Shown piece by piece: positions 9,617-18,297 of a DNA stretch of 64,000 nt (the stretch's first letter is position 1; each line of letters begins with the position of its first letter). Under the pieces are notes generated by a model, which had not been told where the DNA came from, did not search any database, and worked only from the letters and a program-made list of their open reading frames with translations. The position numbers were made by a program, and so were the translations under genes. The stretch lies in the NCBI GenBank assembly GCA_021373135.1, contig JAJFTH010000001.1:1-64000 (forward strand), written 5' to 3'. The DNA comes from Bacteroidales bacterium. GTDB lineage: Bacteria; Bacteroidota; Bacteroidia; Bacteroidales; UBA1402.

Positions 9617-10828
9617 TTAGTCAATGCTCTCTAAATCCATTTTCCTTTTCAGGGCTTCAAGATAATAATAGTCGGCATAGTTCAAAGGAACATCAACTTC
9701 CGAATGATGAGGAAGACTTCCCACTGAATGCATCAGGATAAAGTTTCCATTTTCTCCGGATTTTGCAAGGTAGTCCTTGCTTGAGAGACTTTTCATCATT
9801 TCGTCAGCCCATGCTTTGTAATACTTTGGTTTGTCATAAGTAGAAAGTTCGTAAAGAGCAGATGCGATAATCGCAGCCGAAGAGACATCACGGGGTTCAT
9901 TCGGAATCTTTGGTGCATTAAAATCCCAATATGGTATTTTATCTTTCGGAAGATTCGGATGATTTGCAACAAATTCAAAAGCTTTCTCTGCCTGATTCAG
10001 ATATTTTCGATCACCTGTTTCACGGTAGCACATGGTGTAACCATATATAGCCCAAGCTTGTCCACGAGCCCAAGCCGATTCATCGGAATATCCCTGTGCT
10101 GTCTGCTTATGCCTTACGGAACCATCTGTCAGACTGTAGTCAATGACATGCCAGCAACTGTAATCGGGACGAAAATGATTTTTTATGGTTTGATCGGCAT
10201 GACTGACGGCAATCCGATAAAAGGAAGAATCCCCTGAAAGTGTTGTTGCATGAAACAACAATTCCAAATTCATCATATTATCAATGATCACCGGACATTC
10301 CCAGCCCCGTTCTTCCTGCCAATTGCCTTTCACATTCCAAGATTGAATGATACCTGCGGCCGGCCTGAAGCGAGAGGATAAGGATTTTGCCGCTTGTACG
10401 ATCACTTTACGATAAGCTTCGTTTCCGGACAGACGATATCCATTACCAAAACTACTGCCGATTATAAATCCGATGTCGTGGTGATCTGTCAGGTATTGTA
10501 CGGAATCAAGTGCTTCCGTATATTTTGCGGCAAGTGTCTCCCATTTCTTATCTCCCGTAAGTTCAAAGAGATACCACAGACTTCCGGGGAAAAAACCGCT
10601 TGTCCATTCTATGATTGGAATATATCTGATTTTACCATTGATTATTGTTTTAGGATTCAATACCTTCCCTGATCCTTCAATGATATTTGTTTGTTTCTCA
10701 TACTGACTGACTGCAAAATTCACATGATCGGAAATAAAATCCGACGTACTTTTCTTTACAACACCGAAAGACAACTGTGTGAATAAAAATGCTGAAATTA
10801 TAACGATGACTATGGATGTTCGTCTCAT
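9617..10828 (-). CDS. GH88 unsaturated glucuronyl hydrolase
   Basis: 403 residues with an N-terminal signal segment (MRRTSIVIVIISAFLFTQLSFG), so probably periplasmic. It has the (alpha/alpha)6 barrel of GH88. Recognisable motifs are EWTSGFFPGSLWYL (about 74-87), DHHDIGF with Asp115/Asp118, IIDNMMNLELL with Asp183, and SAWARGQAWAIYGY, which match the two catalytic aspartates and the substrate-binding regions of the family. GH88 hydrolyses the delta-4,5-unsaturated uronic acid left at the non-reducing end by polysaccharide lyases, via hydration of the vinyl ether. Its start lies 2 nt after the heparinase-like gene stop, so lyase and hydrolase are translationally coupled and probably act in sequence. 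Confidence 0.93.
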   Translation of the reverse strand: MRRTSIVIVIISAFLFTQLSFGVVKKSTSDFISDHVNFAVSQYEKQTNIIEGSGKVLNPKTIINGKIRYIPIIEWTSGFFPGSLWYLFELTGDKKWETLAAKYTEALDSVQYLTDHHDIGFIIGSSFGNGYRLSGNEAYRKVIVQAAKSLSSRFRPAAGIIQSWNVKGNWQEERGWECPVIIDNMMNLELLFHATTLSGDSSFYRIAVSHADQTIKNHFRPDYSCWHVIDYSLTDGSVRHKQTAQGYSDESAWARGQAWAIYGYTMCYRETGDRKYLNQAEKAFEFVANHPNLPKDKIPYWDFNAPKIPNEPRDVSSAAIIASALYELSTYDKPKYYKAWADEMMKSLSSKDYLAKSGENGNFILMHSVGSLPHHSEVDVPLNYADYYYLEALKRKMDLESID

Positions 10829-10830
10829 AA

Positions 10831-12810
10831 TTATTTCCAGTTTGAAAATGGTTGTAATGACCCTGTCAAATTTGTATCATTAATCGCATTTTGATCGCTG
10901 CTCATTACAATCTGAATGATTTGATTGGTACCATCCGCAGGAGATACTTTTGTTTTTAACAGATAAAAACCGTTTATGGCAGCTTCCTGAGAGCTATTTG
11001 TTTTTGCCGTTGTCTTGGTGAATGTCGCATTGGCAGGGGAAATGATTTTTATATAAAAACTTTTGCCGTTCTTTTGCAACGTTGCCGTATTCCCATTAAT
11101 AGTGACACTGGCACTTGTTACAGAAGTCCATTCAATTTGTTTGGCTCCCGGTGCAAGACTGATTTCGTCCTGAATAAGAGCAAGATTATCCGATAATAAC
11201 ATAAATCCGCGATAAGCCTTTGTTGCCAAATTTTTATAAACAGTGGTCATGTCAATGATACTAAAAGGCTTTTCAGAATCTTTGTCATACCTTAAAATCT
11301 TACCTCGTCCCGTTGAATACTGGAGGGTATTATCTATTGATACGGTATTGTGACAAAAATTATTGTAACGAAAATATTTCCACCTTTGTCCTGTGATGGC
11401 GGTGTAATCCCAAAATCCGGCCAAACTGTAATCAGCGGCAACACAACCAAGATCATCCATCCATCTGACTCCATTTGTTTCGAGAACAAACGACCCTATA
11501 TCCAAATGTTGATGTGCCACATCACCTGCTCCACCCTTTGCTATCAAATAAATTGAATTTGTCGAAGATCTATTTCCATTGAATACCATGATCGGATTGA
11601 CCGAACTATCAAAAATCTGAAGTCGTGGAATATCAGAAGAAGTAGATGGAACAGAAGCATCATACCATGGTATATTCAGGAAAAAATGCCATTTAGGAAA
11701 CTTGCTGGGGGAGTTTATGACCCCTTGAATCAGTGATCTGTAAAATTCAGCCACTCGTGGTAAATTAAATTTTTTACTGAAATAGAAGTATGCCGGTCCG
11801 TTATTCGGAACACCACTTCCGGTATCGGCAAAATCGAATATTCTTCCCGACGGACTTACAGAAGCCTCATAATAGGCGGCAGTCTTACTAATTCCCGGCA
11901 GGGCTGAAAGTCCTAAATCGTTACCCAGATTATCATTCAGACAGTTCATCAGCATAGCAAGATTCACATTGGTATAGTACCAATAACCGGGACCTTCGTA
12001 ACAAACCCCATCCGGGTCAAAATACTGCAGGCAAATGGGTACACATTTTACGCCTTCAGTGATGATATTCTCTGCCATGACCGGTTCATTTTCTGCTATG
12101 GCCAATGCGCCCAAAATCATAGAAGTATTACATACTACATTCCAGTTTGATTCACGTTTAGCCCAAACAAGACCACCGGTATTGTATTCATTTACTGCCA
12201 GAAGCAACGCTTTTTCCTTTAATGAATTTCTGATTAATGCTTTGGTATTATCTGATAACACATCATAAAGCCAGTCATAACCGATTGCAACAGCTTCAGT
12301 CATTTCAGACACATCCAAATAATGATCAGGATCCCAATCAGGATAATTGCATACGTTGATCAAATTTTCCTCTGCTTTTGCTGCATATCTCGAATCATTA
12401 AACATTCTATAGGCAAGAGCCAATGTAATCATCCGGTAAAGATGTTCCCTGCTGACTACCAAAATATCTGAAGCCCCTGTAGGATATGCATACATTGGGG
12501 TATTTAGCAATGTATTCGCTTTTGTTTTTAAAAGACTTAACAGATTGTTTAATAAAGGATTACTATTTACTGCATTTTTAAGTGCTATTTCACTCTCCTT
12601 CGTAAACAACAATCTTGGATGGTCCATAAGCGGCTTATCAAATAGCTTGATCGTGTCCTTTGCTTTCGCTACCACAAGAACAATCTCTTGAGAATCATCA
12701 ACAATCTTTTGAGACCCTTTTTCATATTTAGGCCCGAGATCATAAGTTTCACAACAAACGGTCAAATTTGAATAAATCAATAAAATAAGTATATAAAAGA
12801 TTTTTTTCAT
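10831..12810 (-). CDS. Heparinase II/III-family polysaccharide lyase, probable lipoprotein
   Basis: 659 residues. The N-terminus (MKKIFYILILLIYSNLTVCC) ends in a possible lipobox (LTVC), suggesting a membrane lipoprotein. Residues about 60-380 form an alpha/alpha toroid (DHPRLLFT; EMTEAVAIGYDWLYD; ESNWNVVCNTSMILGALA; PDGVCYEGPGYWYY). Residues about 400-640 form the heparinase II/III-like beta-sandwich (HQHLDIGSFVLETNGVRWMDDLG; FCHNTVSIDN). The Tyr and His in GPGYWYY and HQHLD fit the general base/acid pairs of PL12/15/17/21-type lyases. The products would carry a 4,5-unsaturated uronic acid, which the adjacent GH88 removes. The exact PL family and substrate are not assigned. Confidence 0.88.
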   Translation of the reverse strand: MKKIFYILILLIYSNLTVCCETYDLGPKYEKGSQKIVDDSQEIVLVVAKAKDTIKLFDKPLMDHPRLLFTKESEIALKNAVNSNPLLNNLLSLLKTKANTLLNTPMYAYPTGASDILVVSREHLYRMITLALAYRMFNDSRYAAKAEENLINVCNYPDWDPDHYLDVSEMTEAVAIGYDWLYDVLSDNTKALIRNSLKEKALLLAVNEYNTGGLVWAKRESNWNVVCNTSMILGALAIAENEPVMAENIITEGVKCVPICLQYFDPDGVCYEGPGYWYYTNVNLAMLMNCLNDNLGNDLGLSALPGISKTAAYYEASVSPSGRIFDFADTGSGVPNNGPAYFYFSKKFNLPRVAEFYRSLIQGVINSPSKFPKWHFFLNIPWYDASVPSTSSDIPRLQIFDSSVNPIMVFNGNRSSTNSIYLIAKGGAGDVAHQHLDIGSFVLETNGVRWMDDLGCVAADYSLAGFWDYTAITGQRWKYFRYNNFCHNTVSIDNTLQYSTGRGKILRYDKDSEKPFSIIDMTTVYKNLATKAYRGFMLLSDNLALIQDEISLAPGAKQIEWTSVTSASVTINGNTATLQKNGKSFYIKIISPANATFTKTTAKTNSSQEAAINGFYLLKTKVSPADGTNQIIQIVMSSDQNAINDTNLTGSLQPFSNWK

Positions 12811-12837
12811 AATTAAGAGAAGAACTATTCGCTTATT

Positions 12838-14208
12838 TTATTTTTTAAACGGATTCGGAATTTTTACTAAATCTTCTACTATTTTTCCTTTATGATCAAA
12901 TCTGGCCAAAGTATATACATTACCCTGCTTGTCAATAGCTATGGAATTCACATAGGTAGGACGCGAGCCGTCTTCATAAAATATCGGACCATGGTCCATA
13001 TATTTTCCGGTAGGAATATGATAAGTCACTAAATGAAGGTCTTCCAAACCACGCGCTGCACCCATCGAAATGTCATCCACCCCTTTCACTCTTTTTCCAT
13101 TCTCGTAAATAGGCCCCCCTGTCAGATAATATAAGGTTTCTTTATCATTACCCAGATTGAAGCCTAAATATCCATAACTGAACTGATCGAACATCCCGCT
13201 TTTACGTGAAGGTTCTGAAGTGATCCTATCTACAATTTCAATTTTTTTGTTTTTAGGATCAAACTTGAACAAATACCCGGAATTACCATGAACACCGTAT
13301 GCAACTTGTTCACCGGGATACCACACAATTGATCGCCAGTTGTAGCCCATGCTTCCGGGTCTTGTCGGATCGTATTTTCCAAAATAATCTAACCGTAAAT
13401 CAACACCTTCAACTTTATTGATCTGACTCGTTTTTGGATTGTAGCAAAAGATGTCACCTTCAGCTGTCGAATAATATACAGCTCCATCTCGAGGATCAAC
13501 GAACATCGAACGACACAATACCCTATAATCTTTGCCCACCTGGCCTCCTTCGCCATTGCCTGAAACGAGGCCAAGATTGCTTAGTTTTCCTGTATTGACA
13601 TCGTAATGTATAAAATACCCTTTGGGCCATGTAATAGCGTACAGCTGCTTCCTATCGGTATCCATAATCATAGTCAAGACACCTTCACCATTAGGGACAA
13701 GACCTAAATCTTCGAATTTGCCACTTTTGAGATCATAAGTTAAGAAATGACCTCCGGGATAAAGTTTATAACCGACCGGTGCGGTCACAGGAAGGCATTC
13801 CATACCATCGATCATTTCATAATAACCTACATGGGTAGAGAAATATAGTTTGCCGTCACTTTCATAAAATCTTACATGACTTTTACCCTGAGCAATGGCT
13901 TTTGCATCTTTTTCACCACAAATATCCGTTAAGTCAGCCAAAAATTTCGTCTGATCAGTCTTTGGGTCATAAACATAAATCTGTCCACCAACATTGTGAG
14001 GCTGCGAAGAAAGCACATAATAAATCTTTCCATCACTTGCTGCAGAAATTGCATTATACGTATCATGTGCCTGCTCAAAACCGGAAAAATAATGAGTGGC
14101 AATCAAAGTGCCCTTTTCTGTGGATTGGTCCTTTACTTGATTTTTCGAATTGGAACAACTTGTTCCGAGCATTAGGATAAATAATGCAAATAAAATTTTA
14201 ATTTTCAT
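12838..14208 (-). CDS. Beta-propeller lipoprotein of unknown function
   Basis: 456 residues with a lipoprotein signal (MKIKILFALFILMLGTSC, lipobox GTSC), so likely anchored in a membrane. The mature protein is a run of about 50-residue blades of the form DGKIYYVLSS..., DGKLYFSTHVGYYE, RKQLYAITWPKGYFIHYDVNTGKL, DGAVYYSTAEGDIFCYNPKT and KQGNVYTLARFDHKG, typical of a six- or seven-bladed beta-propeller. No catalytic signature is recognised. Related folds serve as oligosaccharide lyases, epimerases or binding proteins. It stands between the ceramidase-like gene (after a 308-bp gap) and the heparinase gene (27 nt), so it probably heads the enzyme sub-operon and acts on the same substrate. Confidence 0.75.
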   Translation of the reverse strand: MKIKILFALFILMLGTSCSNSKNQVKDQSTEKGTLIATHYFSGFEQAHDTYNAISAASDGKIYYVLSSQPHNVGGQIYVYDPKTDQTKFLADLTDICGEKDAKAIAQGKSHVRFYESDGKLYFSTHVGYYEMIDGMECLPVTAPVGYKLYPGGHFLTYDLKSGKFEDLGLVPNGEGVLTMIMDTDRKQLYAITWPKGYFIHYDVNTGKLSNLGLVSGNGEGGQVGKDYRVLCRSMFVDPRDGAVYYSTAEGDIFCYNPKTSQINKVEGVDLRLDYFGKYDPTRPGSMGYNWRSIVWYPGEQVAYGVHGNSGYLFKFDPKNKKIEIVDRITSEPSRKSGMFDQFSYGYLGFNLGNDKETLYYLTGGPIYENGKRVKGVDDISMGAARGLEDLHLVTYHIPTGKYMDHGPIFYEDGSRPTYVNSIAIDKQGNVYTLARFDHKGKIVEDLVKIPNPFKK

Positions 14209-14516
14209 TATTAGTTATTTTGTGTTTGTAGATTATACGGAAGATAGAGCCTATGAATGATTCTTGAATGAATTTAATAAAATGTCGGTAATAACCTGTT
14301 CATCACAAATTCCTTTTAAATACTTCTTTAAGATACAAACAGGAGGTTAAAAAAAGCATTTAAAAGGAATTTACGATATTCCCAAAAAGCTACTGCAAAC
14401 TCTTTGAAATAAATCTCAATTACTATTTATCAAGCTCCATAAAAAAGGCTTCAGAACATTTTATTACTATTCAAAATCTATTTTTAAGAAAATACGAGAG
14501 TCTTATTTCAGGAACA
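14209..14516. other. 308-bp intergenic gap with an inverted repeat
   Basis: There are no convincing coding frames. The gap carries a perfect 15-bp inverted repeat (14307-14372, listed separately). No exact TAnnTTTG promoter was found on the minus strand; a near match with one extra T (TAGATTTTG, reverse complement near 14472-14480) could be a weak internal promoter. Confidence 0.4.
14307..14372. repeat. Perfect 15-bp inverted repeat with 36-bp spacer
   Basis: AAATTCCTTTTAAAT at 14307-14321 is exactly reverse-complemented at 14358-14372. The total length of 66 bp is the same as that of the inverted repeat at 6718-6783, although the arm sequences differ. It lies between two halves of the PUL and could be a hairpin acting in mRNA processing or attenuation, or a remnant of a mobile element. 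Confidence 0.7.
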
Positions 14517-15788
14517 TCAATGTCCGGTATTTAACAATTTGGCTATTGCGTTCAAGAGTACAGTTTCAGCTTCCGGTGTTACTTTTTCCACGGTCATTTC
14601 ATACCCGCCTTGATTAAATGCAGCTGCAGTAGGAATATAACCGGGACCGAGATCTCCGTAAGCTGCCATTGCAACAAATAGGTCTGGTCTCATTTTTTTA
14701 GCTGCAAGCTGATATTCAACAAAGAGTTCACCTGGCATAAAGAGAATACGAGCCTTGTTATTAAGAGCCAGACACTGCAAATCAAATTTTTTCCCTGCTT
14801 GATATCTCAGCCAAAGTTCTTGATTTGTTCTTGCTGAATCCAATGGTAGAGCCACAGCTTCAGTTGTCCATTTAACCTCAGAAGCGGTGATGGGATAACG
14901 TTTCGTGTTTTCCCATGCCCGTGTCATGCCATCGGCAAGGCGTTTGGCTAAAATGCCACGGTTCTCATGGGAACCATCATTGTATTTACCGGCACCAACA
15001 TTCGCTCCGGCACCTGTAAAATATACATGTATTGCATCAGGTACCTCCAGTTGACGATAAAAACGGGCAATTCCGGGAAACTCCGGAGTAGGTATACCAA
15101 CTCTGTAGTAGCTTTGCGGGTGTGTTGCATAATAACTCAGAACTGCCACAGGTTTATCTTCATTCCAAAAGCTAACCTTTGACACCATTGGATCAATGGT
15201 GCCTTCAGGTTCTGCACGCAAGGAAGAATCAGCGCAGGATGTAAAGCGAGAATCAATCACTTTTCCATCTTTACCGAGAGGACGTCGGGTTGAAGCAACT
15301 TGATATACTTGAGCTTCTCCAAGGCCTATATGGGTTATCGGAACAGTTTTAGTAAGAGCATTTGCTACGGCCATCGAAAGACGATGAATAACAGCTAATG
15401 TAAAATCGTCGTGAATATTGGCATAAGGAGCATCGTGCTGATGTATGACATGCACCGCTACATGTTCAGGATCTGTTCCGGCAGCAACGGCTATAGAACG
15501 TTTGAATTCATCATAACAGTCATTGGCAATACCAATCCAATCCAATACGACCAAAACAATCGGTTTATCAGAGCCTATTAATACAATTCCTTTGGCACGA
15601 AGTCCCATATCGTATGTATTGACCATGGTACCATAAGCCAATTTATAACCTATGGGAGGGGTTACATCCATATCAAAAACAGCCAATTGTAAATCTGACG
15701 TCTTTTTTTCTATGCCTGCAGCCGGTTCAATATAAACCAAAAGAAATAGAGCCATAAAAGAAAATGCGATCAACAGAGCCCGCTTCAT
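14517..15788 (-). CDS. Neutral/alkaline-ceramidase-like secreted hydrolase
   Basis: 423 residues with a signal peptide (MKRALLIAFSFMALFLLVYI). It matches the N-terminal domain of neutral/alkaline non-lysosomal ceramidases: VTPPIGY near 42-48, HVIHQHDAP with His113/His116/His118 as probable zinc ligands, YATHPQSYY, and the late motif YGDLGPGYIPTAAAF. The C-terminal Ig-like domain of true ceramidases is missing, as in many environmental bacterial paralogues of about 420-460 residues. A zinc-dependent amidase activity is inferred; the substrate may be an N-acyl sugar rather than ceramide. It begins 4 nt after the DegT-like gene and must be co-transcribed with it. Confidence 0.8.
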   Translation of the reverse strand: MKRALLIAFSFMALFLLVYIEPAAGIEKKTSDLQLAVFDMDVTPPIGYKLAYGTMVNTYDMGLRAKGIVLIGSDKPIVLVVLDWIGIANDCYDEFKRSIAVAAGTDPEHVAVHVIHQHDAPYANIHDDFTLAVIHRLSMAVANALTKTVPITHIGLGEAQVYQVASTRRPLGKDGKVIDSRFTSCADSSLRAEPEGTIDPMVSKVSFWNEDKPVAVLSYYATHPQSYYRVGIPTPEFPGIARFYRQLEVPDAIHVYFTGAGANVGAGKYNDGSHENRGILAKRLADGMTRAWENTKRYPITASEVKWTTEAVALPLDSARTNQELWLRYQAGKKFDLQCLALNNKARILFMPGELFVEYQLAAKKMRPDLFVAMAAYGDLGPGYIPTAAAFNQGGYEMTVEKVTPEAETVLLNAIAKLLNTGH

Positions 15789-15792
15789 ATCA

Positions 15793-17181
15793 TTAAATTT
15801 TACTTTTTATTTTTTCAGCATTATTCCTGATATTCTTAATAGCAACCGCTATACTGTTCATATCAGATTTTGAACCTAACAATACATTCTGTGTAATCCA
15901 AATGGCCTCTTCATTACATAGTTTCTCATTCATCGGACATTGATTCTCTTCCGCATATTTTTCATAATCCAATCGTTCTTTCGGATAGATCTTTTGGAAG
16001 AATTTACTGTTGAAAGCATTTTTCAAAAAAGGCATTTTATTCAATTCATTATATCCGCTTGAACATGGAACACCCTCTGCATTCAATGCATTAACAAATT
16101 TTTCTCTCGGAAGTCCGTAAAAATCATCTTTATGATATCTGAACGGGAAAAGATGAAATGCGGCCTGATTTACATTCGGATTCAGTTTATAAGGAACAAT
16201 ACCTTGTATTTCTTGAATGAGTGATTTAAGATGTCCTGCGTTTTCATTCCGCAATTTCGTCTGGCTTTCCAACCGACTCAGCTGTGCTAATCCAATAGCA
16301 GCCTGATATTCAGTGATACGAAGCTTAGTCCCGATCATGATAGTTCCGGTTCCAATTTGTCCGGCAACAGCCCCATAAGGGTTCCCATAGTTATGAAAGG
16401 AATAACAACGATCCATAAAGTCATCATCATCACTGATGATTGCTCCACCTTCGCCAATTGCCATATTTTTGGAATTCTGAAAACTAAAGCATCCGGCATT
16501 TCCGAAAGTTCCGACTTTTTTATGGTTTATCTCTCCCAACCATGCCTGACATGCATCTTCTATTACTATCAGATTGTGCCTTTTTGCAATAGCCATGATT
16601 CGCTCCATATCACAAGGCAGTCCAAGGATATGGACAGGAATAATTGCTTTAGTATTGGGCGTAATTTTTTCTTCAATCTTATCAGGATCCATCTGGAAAG
16701 TCTCCGGATCGACGTCCACAAAAACCGGAATAGCTCCATTAAACAAAATACCTGACACTGATGCTATAAACGTATAGGAAGAGACCAAAACCTCATCACC
16801 CCAACCAATCTCTAATTGTGCAAGGCAAGTATTGAGGGCATTCGTCCCATTAACAACTGCAAGGCTTCGTTTGGCACCGCATAATTCTGCCCATCGCCGC
16901 TCAAATTCAGCAACGACCTTGCCTCTTGACCAAGCACCGCTACGCATTACCTCCAACAGTTGCTTTTCATCTGTTTTAGGATTCCAAATGGGCCATGCCG
17001 GCCAATCATGACTGGATAACGCAGGATGACCTCCTAAAACAGCAGGAGTTGTAGAAAAGTCAGAAACATAATTAGCAAAAGCTTTATTGGTAGAGCCCAA
17101 TGCTGCTACAGCACCGGCCCCTACCAATAGATTTGTCTTAATAAAATCACGACGTGAATAATTTTTCTTCAAGGATTTCAT
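15793..17181 (-). CDS. Exported DegT/DnrJ/EryC1-family PLP aminotransferase (Tat signal)
   Basis: 462 residues. The N-terminus has a twin-arginine signal (SRRDFIK at 9-15, then the hydrophobic stretch LLVGAGAVAALG, cleavage near AFA-NY). The rest is a fold-type I PLP sugar aminotransferase: NGTNALNTCL (111-120), SSYTFIASVSGILF, DVDPETFQMD, IEDACQAW with Asp209 for the pyridine nitrogen, and SFQNSKNMAIGEGG with the Schiff-base Lys238. Members usually aminate nucleotide-linked keto-sugars in the cytoplasm, so export as a folded holoenzyme is odd. The start overlaps the upstream lipoprotein stop by 4 nt. The substrate is unknown; amino-group transfer on an oligosaccharide, or a non-catalytic role, is possible. 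Confidence 0.88.
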   Translation of the reverse strand: MKSLKKNYSRRDFIKTNLLVGAGAVAALGSTNKAFANYVSDFSTTPAVLGGHPALSSHDWPAWPIWNPKTDEKQLLEVMRSGAWSRGKVVAEFERRWAELCGAKRSLAVVNGTNALNTCLAQLEIGWGDEVLVSSYTFIASVSGILFNGAIPVFVDVDPETFQMDPDKIEEKITPNTKAIIPVHILGLPCDMERIMAIAKRHNLIVIEDACQAWLGEINHKKVGTFGNAGCFSFQNSKNMAIGEGGAIISDDDDFMDRCYSFHNYGNPYGAVAGQIGTGTIMIGTKLRITEYQAAIGLAQLSRLESQTKLRNENAGHLKSLIQEIQGIVPYKLNPNVNQAAFHLFPFRYHKDDFYGLPREKFVNALNAEGVPCSSGYNELNKMPFLKNAFNSKFFQKIYPKERLDYEKYAEENQCPMNEKLCNEEAIWITQNVLLGSKSDMNSIAVAIKNIRNNAEKIKSKI

Positions 17182-18245
17182 TTATATGGAATTGATGCTG
17201 TTGTAAAAACATCTGGCGTGATTGTCTCTAAGACAACGCCTCTATCTCTTATCACTAAAGTATCCGTGGCCGAATAAGTCTTTGTTCCGTCAGTAAAATG
17301 ATAGTCCAAATGAATGGCATCACGTTTCTTGTTACCCCACGTATCTCCATCATTGACAAACTTTCCTGTACCGGTGACACTGTAGTTGGATGCCCCGGCT
17401 CCTCCTGTAACGGTACAATCTCCATTATCGGAAAAATCAAGAATCAAATTAAGTTTACCAGAAAAAACAGAAGACTTAATACCTCCTTGAACCGTTGCCG
17501 TTTTCATGCCGGTAGTCACCAATTTCCATAACTCATCGTCAACATTATATTTATAACGATAAATGGATGATTCAAGCACACTCTGAGAAGCATTCGTAAC
17601 AACACTCTTTCCACGATGGAGGTATGTTCCATGATAAGGATTGATATATTTCACGGCAAAAATGGTGAAATCTCTCGGTACCACACTCCACTCTTTAGGC
17701 ACCCTGCAATCCGGATGGCTAAGAGTATTCGTAAGGGTTACCTGACCACGTAATATACTATCAACTCCTGTAGCACTAACAATACGCAACGGGATAGCAT
17801 AAAAACCCTTGACGGATAATGGATCATTAAAAAAAGCATCAGTCAAACTAACCACAATATGACCATTAAATTTACCTTTTGGAATGATTAATTTGTTTGT
17901 TGAACTTAACGAATAATAACTGGAAGGCATTAAACGCAAAGTATCAGTCACCAATGTTGGTGTTATTTGACCTTTAACGCTATCACATAAACTTTCATCA
18001 ACTGCAATGTCAAGCACTACGTCATTTTTGTTTGAATATGCACCTCCAAATCCAGCAGAAATGTAACATTGATGATTATTGTCATTGGTGTTATTGTAAA
18101 TGTAATCACCCAAGACCAAAGTTCTTACTGGATATTGATATGTGAAATAGGTGGAAGTATAAGCATAATCAGGAAAACCATTATCCTGATTATTACATGA
18201 GGTCAAACCGACTACGAGTGTTATTATTATCAATATTTTTTTCAT
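17178..18245 (-). CDS. DUF1735-type surface glycan-binding lipoprotein
   Basis: 355 residues with a lipoprotein signal (MKKILIIITLVVGLTSC). The N-terminal half fits the DUF1735/BT_3987-like beta-sandwich found after SusD genes (VVLDIAVDESLCD; LRLMPSSYYSLSSTNKLIIPKGKFNGHIVVSLTDAFF; YAIPLRIVSATGVDSI). The C-terminal half (YHGTYLHRGKS ... DYHFTDGTKTYSATDTLV) resembles a second lipocalin-like or DUF5627-type domain. Proteins in this position are usually outer-membrane glycan-binding proteins that feed SusCD. It follows the second susD by 52 nt and overlaps the aminotransferase gene by 4 nt. Confidence 0.82.
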   Translation of the reverse strand: MKKILIIITLVVGLTSCNNQDNGFPDYAYTSTYFTYQYPVRTLVLGDYIYNNTNDNNHQCYISAGFGGAYSNKNDVVLDIAVDESLCDSVKGQITPTLVTDTLRLMPSSYYSLSSTNKLIIPKGKFNGHIVVSLTDAFFNDPLSVKGFYAIPLRIVSATGVDSILRGQVTLTNTLSHPDCRVPKEWSVVPRDFTIFAVKYINPYHGTYLHRGKSVVTNASQSVLESSIYRYKYNVDDELWKLVTTGMKTATVQGGIKSSVFSGKLNLILDFSDNGDCTVTGGAGASNYSVTGTGKFVNDGDTWGNKKRDAIHLDYHFTDGTKTYSATDTLVIRDRGVVLETITPDVFTTASIPYK

Positions 18246-18297
18246 AATATGTGTTTTCTATTATTTGATTTATAATTGAATATATCTATATCGATAA

